A DNA stretch of 64,000 bases. Source: Slackia faecicanis (GTDB lineage Bacteria > Actinomycetota > Coriobacteriia > Coriobacteriales > Eggerthellaceae). The stretch is from contig NZ_QICB01000002.1 in the NCBI RefSeq assembly GCF_003725295.1, positions 1 to 64,000 on the forward strand. The letters are read 5' to 3'. The position numbers were made by a program, and so were the translations under genes. The notes beneath the pieces were generated by a model that was not told the DNA's origin, did no database searches, and worked only from the letters and a program-made list of their open reading frames with translations. This document shows positions 59,999-64,000 of the stretch, one piece after another. Numbering within the stretch: the first letter of the stretch is position 1; every line of letters begins with the position of its first letter.

Positions 59999-61603
59999 AT
60001 GAAAGAATCCACCTTGCCCGAGCAGAAGGTCGTCGTGTTGGACTTCGGCGCCCAGTACGGCCAGCTGATCGCACGCCGCGTGCGTGACCTGGGCGTTTTC
60101 TCGGCCATCGTCCCCTGCGACGTGACTGCCGAGGAACTTTCTGCCATGAAGCCTTCCGCGATCATCCTTTCCGGCGGCCCGGCATCGGTGTACGCCGAAG
60201 ACGCCCCGAAGATCGACCCCGGCGTGCTTGAGCTTGGCGTGCCCGTGCTGGGCTTTTGCTACGGCCAGCAGATCATGGCCGTCACCCTGGGCGGCGCCGT
60301 GGGCCACACCGAGAAGGGCGAATACGGCCCGGCCGTGATCGTGCGCCAGGGCGAAAGCGCCGTGTACGGCGACACCCCCGCGCAGCAGACCGTATGGATG
60401 AGCCACCGCGACGCCGTGAGCCGCGTGCCCGAGGGCTTCACCGTGACCGCCGCCACCGACGTGTGCCCCGTGGCTTCCATGGAATGCGCCGAGCGCAAGC
60501 TCTTCGCCACGCAGTTCCACCCCGAGGTGCGCCACACCGAATACGGCAACCAGATGCTGAAGAACTTCCTGTTCGACGTGTGCGGCCTTGAGGCGAACTG
60601 GACCATGGACACGATCATCGAAGACTCCGTGGCCGCGATCCGCGAGCAGGTGGGAAGCGACCGCGTGATCTTGGGCCTTTCCGGCGGCGTGGATTCCTCC
60701 GTGGTGGCGGCGCTGTGCGCCAAGGCTATCGGCAAGCAGCTGACCTGCGTATTCGTGAACCACGGCCTGCTGCGCAAGAACGAGCCCGAAGAAGTGGAAG
60801 AGGTGTTCACCAAGCAGTTCGACGTTGACTTCGTGCACGTGCATGCCGAGGAGCGCTACCTGAAGCTGCTCGAGGGCGTGTGCGACCCCGAGGCCAAGCG
60901 CAAGATCATCGGCACGCAGTTCTGGAACGAGTTCTTCGAAGTGGCGAAGGAGCTCGAGCAGGACGGCCGCCCGGTGAAGTTCCTGGCACAGGGCACGATC
61001 TATCCCGACATCATCGAAAGCGGCGCGCGCAAGACGGGCGGCAAGGCTTCCACCATCAAGAGCCACCACAACCTGATTCCGTTCCCCGAAGGCGTGCATT
61101 TCGACCTGATCGAACCGCTGGACCACTTCTTCAAAGACGAGGTGCGTGCGCTGGGCACGGCGCTGGGCCTGCCCGACCACATCGTGCACCGCCAGCCCTT
61201 CCCCGGCCCCGGCCTTGCCATCCGCATCATCGGCGCGGTGGATGCCGAGAAGCTGGAGATTCTGAAGAACGCCGACGCGATCGTGCGCGAAGAGCTTGAC
61301 GCGTACAACCAGAAGCTGTTCGAAGAGACCGGCGAGCGCAACAGCGAGCATGCCTGCTGGCAGTATTTCGCCGTGCTGCCCGACATCAAGAGCGTGGGCG
61401 TAATGGGCGACGAGCGCACCTACGCACGTCCCATGATTCTGCGCGCGGTGGAGAGCAGCGACGCCATGACCGCCGACTGGGCGAAGCTGCCCTACGACGT
61501 GCTGGCGAAGGTGAGCGGCCGCATCGTGGCCGAGGTTCCCGGCGCCAACCGCGTGTGCTACGACATCACGAGCAAGCCGCCCGCGACGATCGAATGGGAG
61601 TAG
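59999..61603 (+). CDS. guaA: GMP synthase (glutamine-hydrolysing)
   Basis: This 534-aa enzyme aminates XMP to GMP. The glutaminase domain has nucleophile Cys87 in GFCYGQQ and His174/Glu176 in QFHPEV. The ATP pyrophosphatase has LGLSGGVDSSVVA (226-238), and the C-terminal dimerisation domain ends TSKPPATIEWE. The ATG at 59999 has AAAAGGA upstream and starts KESTLPEQKVVVLDFG. The last codons GAA-TGG-GAG-TAG are a known target for integrative elements, and an integration module follows. Confidence 0.97.
   Translation: MKESTLPEQKVVVLDFGAQYGQLIARRVRDLGVFSAIVPCDVTAEELSAMKPSAIILSGGPASVYAEDAPKIDPGVLELGVPVLGFCYGQQIMAVTLGGAVGHTEKGEYGPAVIVRQGESAVYGDTPAQQTVWMSHRDAVSRVPEGFTVTAATDVCPVASMECAERKLFATQFHPEVRHTEYGNQMLKNFLFDVCGLEANWTMDTIIEDSVAAIREQVGSDRVILGLSGGVDSSVVAALCAKAIGKQLTCVFVNHGLLRKNEPEEVEEVFTKQFDVDFVHVHAEERYLKLLEGVCDPEAKRKIIGTQFWNEFFEVAKELEQDGRPVKFLAQGTIYPDIIESGARKTGGKASTIKSHHNLIPFPEGVHFDLIEPLDHFFKDEVRALGTALGLPDHIVHRQPFPGPGLAIRIIGAVDAEKLEILKNADAIVREELDAYNQKLFEETGERNSEHACWQYFAVLPDIKSVGVMGDERTYARPMILRAVESSDAMTADWAKLPYDVLAKVSGRIVAEVPGANRVCYDITSKPPATIEWE
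61592..61603 (+). other. Probable attachment site at the guaA 3' end
   Basis: The last 12 bp of guaA (GAATGGGAGTAG, coding EWE-stop) match the position and type of core site used by islands that integrate at guaA. An integrase gene lies 1.4 kb downstream pointing away. The second copy that would prove it lies outside the window. The inner GGGAGTA also appears in the repeats that follow. Confidence 0.6.
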
Positions 61604-61697
61604 GCTGATAGGGTTCTGACCTGCATTTTTGAGTGCCGCACTGTGCCGCTGAGTTTCGTTTCGTACGAGAGTCATGGCAAAGCCGCCAGCGATGTTG

Positions 61698-62133
61698 GTG
61701 AGTAAATACGATAACCGAGCCTCCGTTCCCGCGTTGGGACGGAGGCTTTTTCTTTGTCGTTTTACTCCCTTTCACCTGCGATTTCGCAATTTACTCCCCC
61801 GTGTTTCAAGACGGCAAGGCACGGTGCGGCATTCGGAGGAACGGGAGTAAGGATTCATCCCAAGTGAGTAGACGCGCGATTTTTGTCTCCGAGAGCCAAA
61901 CGGGGCCGTTTCGGGGCCTGTGAAACTCAAATCGAACTCAATAGGCTTTTCGGCGGTCTTCTCACAGCGTTTTCCCAGGTGGTTAATGGGGAGTAAAGAA
62001 TCTCGCCGCCTCAATGAAAACGGGAGTAACCAGGGGAAATGCCACGGCGTACTGCCGCGTGCCGCCGTGTAAGCCACCGCGTCATTTACTCCCCAGGTGC
62101 GCCGGAAATGCCTTGGCATGCAATGGGGAGTAA
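61698..62133. repeat. Cluster of GGGAGTAA repeats in both orientations
   Basis: Perfect copies lie at 61762-61769(-), 61791-61798(-), 61843-61850(+), 61989-61996(+), 62022-62029(+), 62086-62093(-) and 62126-62133(+). Weaker ones are at 61698-61705 and 61864-61871. An 8-mer is expected about once per 30 kb over both strands. Position beside the attachment site suggests arm-type binding sites of the integrase or excisionase. The 618-bp gap 61604-62221 has no gene. Confidence 0.7.
61719..61751 (+). terminator. Rho-independent terminator downstream of guaA
   Basis: GCCTCCGT(T)CCC / GGGACGGAGGC with one bulged T and a short loop, followed by TTTTTCTTT. It lies 115 bp after guaA, inside the probable element, and may stop guaA transcripts from entering it. 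Confidence 0.88.
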
Positions 62134-62221
62134 AAACTCAGCTTACGCAGGCCCGAGCGGCGCTCGCCGCCTGGTCCACCGTCCTGATTCGGTTGCGTTG
62201 ATCGCGAAATGCGGAGAGCCG

Positions 62222-62635
62222 CTACAGCGAGGCTTTCCAGTCCTCGTATTCGTCGGCGTCGATCTTGCCGTTTTCGAGCTGCGCGCGCTTCTCTGCCCAC
62301 AGTTCGATCGCCATCGCGGCTTTGGGCGCGTGCGGCGCCTTGGGGTTCAGGGAGAGGCCCGTGCCGTCGGCTGCGGGCACGATGCCGAAGGAGTCCTCGA
62401 GCCGCACGAGCAGCGACATGAGGTCGCCCGCAGTCTCGACGCCGTAATCCTTGAGGGCGTTGACGGACACGCCGAGCGCCGCGGAGATGGACTCGAGCAG
62501 CTCGGGCTTCACGGCGCGGATGCCGCTCTCGTAGTGGCGCACGGCCCCCTCGGTCAGGCCGACCGCCTCGGCGAGCTGCGCCTGCGTCATGCCGCGCGAC
62601 TTGCGGTACCGCCTTATGTTCTCGCCTACGGACAT
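62222..62635 (-). CDS. XRE-family (cI/Cro-like) repressor of the integrative element
   Basis: This 137-aa regulator has an N-terminal helix-turn-helix: SVGENIRRYRKSRGMTQAQLAEAVGLTEGAVRHYESG. A helical and linker part (PELLESISAALGVSVNALKDYG) follows, then a C-terminal acidic tail ending DADEYEDWKASL. There is no peptidase or metalloprotease domain, so induction would need another factor. The start at 62635 has GGAGG upstream. It faces the excisionase and integrase genes across a control region with three matching palindromes, the expected layout of a repressor switch. Confidence 0.88.
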   Translation of the reverse strand: MSVGENIRRYRKSRGMTQAQLAEAVGLTEGAVRHYESGIRAVKPELLESISAALGVSVNALKDYGVETAGDLMSLLVRLEDSFGIVPAADGTGLSLNPKAPHAPKAAMAIELWAEKRAQLENGKIDADEYEDWKASL

Positions 62636-62666
62636 GAGCCCTCCTCCTGGAATTACGTACCAGCAC

Positions 62667-62757
62667 ATCTTATCAGCGTACGCAAATGTACGCAATTCTA
62701 TTGACAGTACAGATATGTACGTTTACTCTGAATCTGTGAACCGTACGTATCCGTACG
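62667..62757. promoter_or_regulatory. Divergent promoters with three CGTAC-N6-GTACG operators
   Basis: Leftward promoter: TTGCGT (62690-62695), 17 bp, TAAGAT (62667-62672) for the repressor. Rightward promoter: TTGACA (62701-62706), 17 bp, TACTCT (62724-62729) for xis-int. Palindromes: 62677-62692 (perfect, in the leftward spacer), 62706-62721 (one mismatch, in the rightward spacer) and 62742-62757 (perfect, just downstream of the rightward start). Each half-site pair is spaced by one helical turn. Confidence 0.8.
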
Positions 62758-62775
62758 CCATTGATTGGAGGAGCC

Positions 62776-62979
62776 ATGGACGAGAAGGTGGCGAAGACGC
62801 CGAGGCCGCACATGCTGGACGCCGACGAGGTCGCGGAGCTGCTGAGGATCAAGAAAGGCAGCGCCTACGAGGTGATCAGGAAGATAAACGCCGAGCAGGA
62901 GGCGCGCGGGCGCGTGGTCATCCGCGGGCGCGTTCGAAGCGACGTCTTCGACGCCCTGTACTTCCCGGAGGTGGACTGA
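62776..62979 (+). CDS. Excisionase-like helix-turn-helix protein
   Basis: This 67-aa protein contains MLDADEVAELLRIKKGSAYEVIRKINAEQEARG, a winged-helix/MerR-like DNA-binding motif as in Tn916-type excisionases of the same length. It would bind the element end and steer the integrase toward excision. GGAGGA precedes the ATG. It ends one base before the integrase start, so both are co-expressed. ATA isoleucine codons here and in the integrase contrast with the host genes. Confidence 0.82.
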   Translation: MDEKVAKTPRPHMLDADEVAELLRIKKGSAYEVIRKINAEQEARGRVVIRGRVRSDVFDALYFPEVD

Positions 62980-62980
62980 C

Positions 62981-64000
62981 ATGCCCGTGTACAAGGACGA
63001 CGGCAACGGCACGTTCTACGTGCAGTGCTACTACCGCGACGCCCGCGGCTCGAAGCGCCACAAGACGAAGCGCGGCTTCTCCTCCGAGGTGGAGGCCGCA
63101 GTGTGGGAGAGCCAGTTCAAGAGCCTTAACGGCGGGGCCATGGACATGACGTTCTCCGAGTTCGTCGAGGTGTACGCCTCCGAGGTGAAGCCGCGCATAC
63201 GCGAGCACACGTGGATCACCAAGGAGTACATCATCAACGACAAGCTCGTGCCGTTCTTCGGGGACATGCGCATGTGCGACGTGAGGCCGATCGACGTCAT
63301 CAGGTGGCAAAACGAGCTCACCGAGCACCGGGACGCCGACGGGAAGCCCTGGGCACCGACGTACCTGCGCACAGTGAACAACCAGCTCAACGCCATCTTC
63401 AACCACGCCGAGCGCTACTACGGCCTCAGCGACAACCCGGTGCGCAGGGTCGACAAGATAGGCTCGAAGAAGGGCGGCGAGATGCAGTTCTGGACCAAGG
63501 ACGAGTACCTGAGGTTCAGCGAGGCCGTCATGGACAAGCCTCTCTCATTCCACGCCTTCGAGCTGCTTTACTGGACGGGCATACGCTGCGGCGAGCTCCT
63601 GGCGCTCACGCCGTCCGACTTCATGCTGGAGAGCTCGCGGCTGCGCATCAACAAGTCGTACCAGAGCCTCAACGGCGTTGACACCGTGACCGACCCCAAG
63701 ACGCCCAAGTCCGTGCGCACGATCGTCATGCCCGCCTTCCTGCGCGACGAGATGGCGGACTTCATCGAGATGCGCGACGACGTCGCCCCCGACGAGCGCC
63801 TGTTCGCCGTGACCAAGCACTTCCTAGCCCACGAGATGGAGCGCGGGTGCAAGGCGTCGGGCGTGAAGCGCATCCGCATACACGACATACGCCACAGCCA
63901 TGTGAGCCTGCTGATAGAGATGGGCTTCTCCGCGCTGGCCATCGCCGAGCGCATGGGCCACGAGGCGGTGGACATCACCTACCGCTACGCGCACCTGTTC
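62981..64000 (+). CDS. Tyrosine recombinase/integrase (3' end outside window)
   Basis: The first 340 codons of a phage/ICE-type integrase are present. The arm-binding AP2-like N-terminus (DGNGTFYVQCYYRDARGSKR) is followed by a core-binding SAM-like domain (about 55-160). The catalytic domain has Arg in YWTGIRCGELLAL, HDIRHSH (H-x-x-R), GHEAVDITYRYAH and the nucleophile Tyr just before the window ends. It starts one base after the xis-like stop. Frequent ATA (Ile) and AGG (Arg) codons support foreign origin. Specificity for guaA is inferred from position. Confidence 0.93.
   Translation, partial: MPVYKDDGNGTFYVQCYYRDARGSKRHKTKRGFSSEVEAAVWESQFKSLNGGAMDMTFSEFVEVYASEVKPRIREHTWITKEYIINDKLVPFFGDMRMCDVRPIDVIRWQNELTEHRDADGKPWAPTYLRTVNNQLNAIFNHAERYYGLSDNPVRRVDKIGSKKGGEMQFWTKDEYLRFSEAVMDKPLSFHAFELLYWTGIRCGELLALTPSDFMLESSRLRINKSYQSLNGVDTVTDPKTPKSVRTIVMPAFLRDEMADFIEMRDDVAPDERLFAVTKHFLAHEMERGCKASGVKRIRIHDIRHSHVSLLIEMGFSALAIAERMGHEAVDITYRYAHLF

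Noticed and set aside
59930-61675. Minus-strand extension of the 85-aa membrane protein through guaA
   Set aside because: The extra residues are antisense to conserved guaA domains; a -10 element sits just before the internal ATG.
1-64000. CRISPR array or restriction/defence cassette
   Set aside because: No regularly spaced direct repeats with spacers and no recognisable defence genes were seen; the cargo of the guaA element lies outside the window.

Overview
The window is a high-GC, densely packed bacterial chromosome segment. The gene content points to an anaerobic Gram-positive actinobacterium of the Coriobacteriia/Eggerthellaceae type. This is inferred from a Tat-dependent lipidated molybdopterin oxidoreductase with its TorD chaperone, a two-gene SUF-like system, an Mn-dependent pyrophosphatase, a single-chain L-serine dehydratase, DegV proteins and mostly asaccharolytic metabolism. 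No 16S rRNA is present, so genus cannot be fixed.

Layout: 0.1-1.5 kb is infC-rpmI-rplT with an attenuator-like leader. 1.6-5.8 kb holds two small membrane-protein genes, a SufC/SufB-D pair and a solute-binding lipoprotein. 6.3-8.5 kb is comF and a membrane glycosyltransferase. 8.5-10.8 kb is a two-gene DNA repair/modification operon behind LexA-like boxes. 11.4-16.8 kb is tRNA-Thr, asd-lysC and the divergent thrC-thrB. 17-21.6 kb holds a PflX-like radical SAM gene, two degV genes and pncB. 21.6-26.2 kb is an overlapping chain, fumA-fumB-tmk-holB-ricT.

26.5-36.1 kb looks like a complete sialic acid uptake and catabolism locus: nanA, nanK, nanE, an Opp-like ABC importer with a permease-ATPase fusion, a Tat lipoprotein binding protein and an SGNH esterase. 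36.4-41.6 kb is rpsL-rpsG-fusA-rpsJ-rplC-rplD-rplW, which stops at a terminator after rplW, so the S10 cluster is split. 41.8-49 kb holds a universal stress protein, a c-type-heme sensor kinase with its response regulator, and a dmsA-dmsB-torD respiratory module. 49.3-59.9 kb carries a DAACS symporter, a C39-like peptidase, proC, ppaC, sdaA, pcrA, uppP and a small membrane protein.

From guaA (60.0-61.6 kb) onward the DNA changes character. The guaA 3' end appears to be the attachment site of an integrative element. It is followed by about 400 bp with seven perfect copies of an 8-bp motif, then an XRE repressor, a three-operator divergent control region, a 67-aa excisionase-like gene and a tyrosine integrase that runs off the window. 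The most interesting items are this integration and switch module, the sialic acid locus, the probable AUA start of infC, the paired LexA-like boxes and the broken S10 operon.
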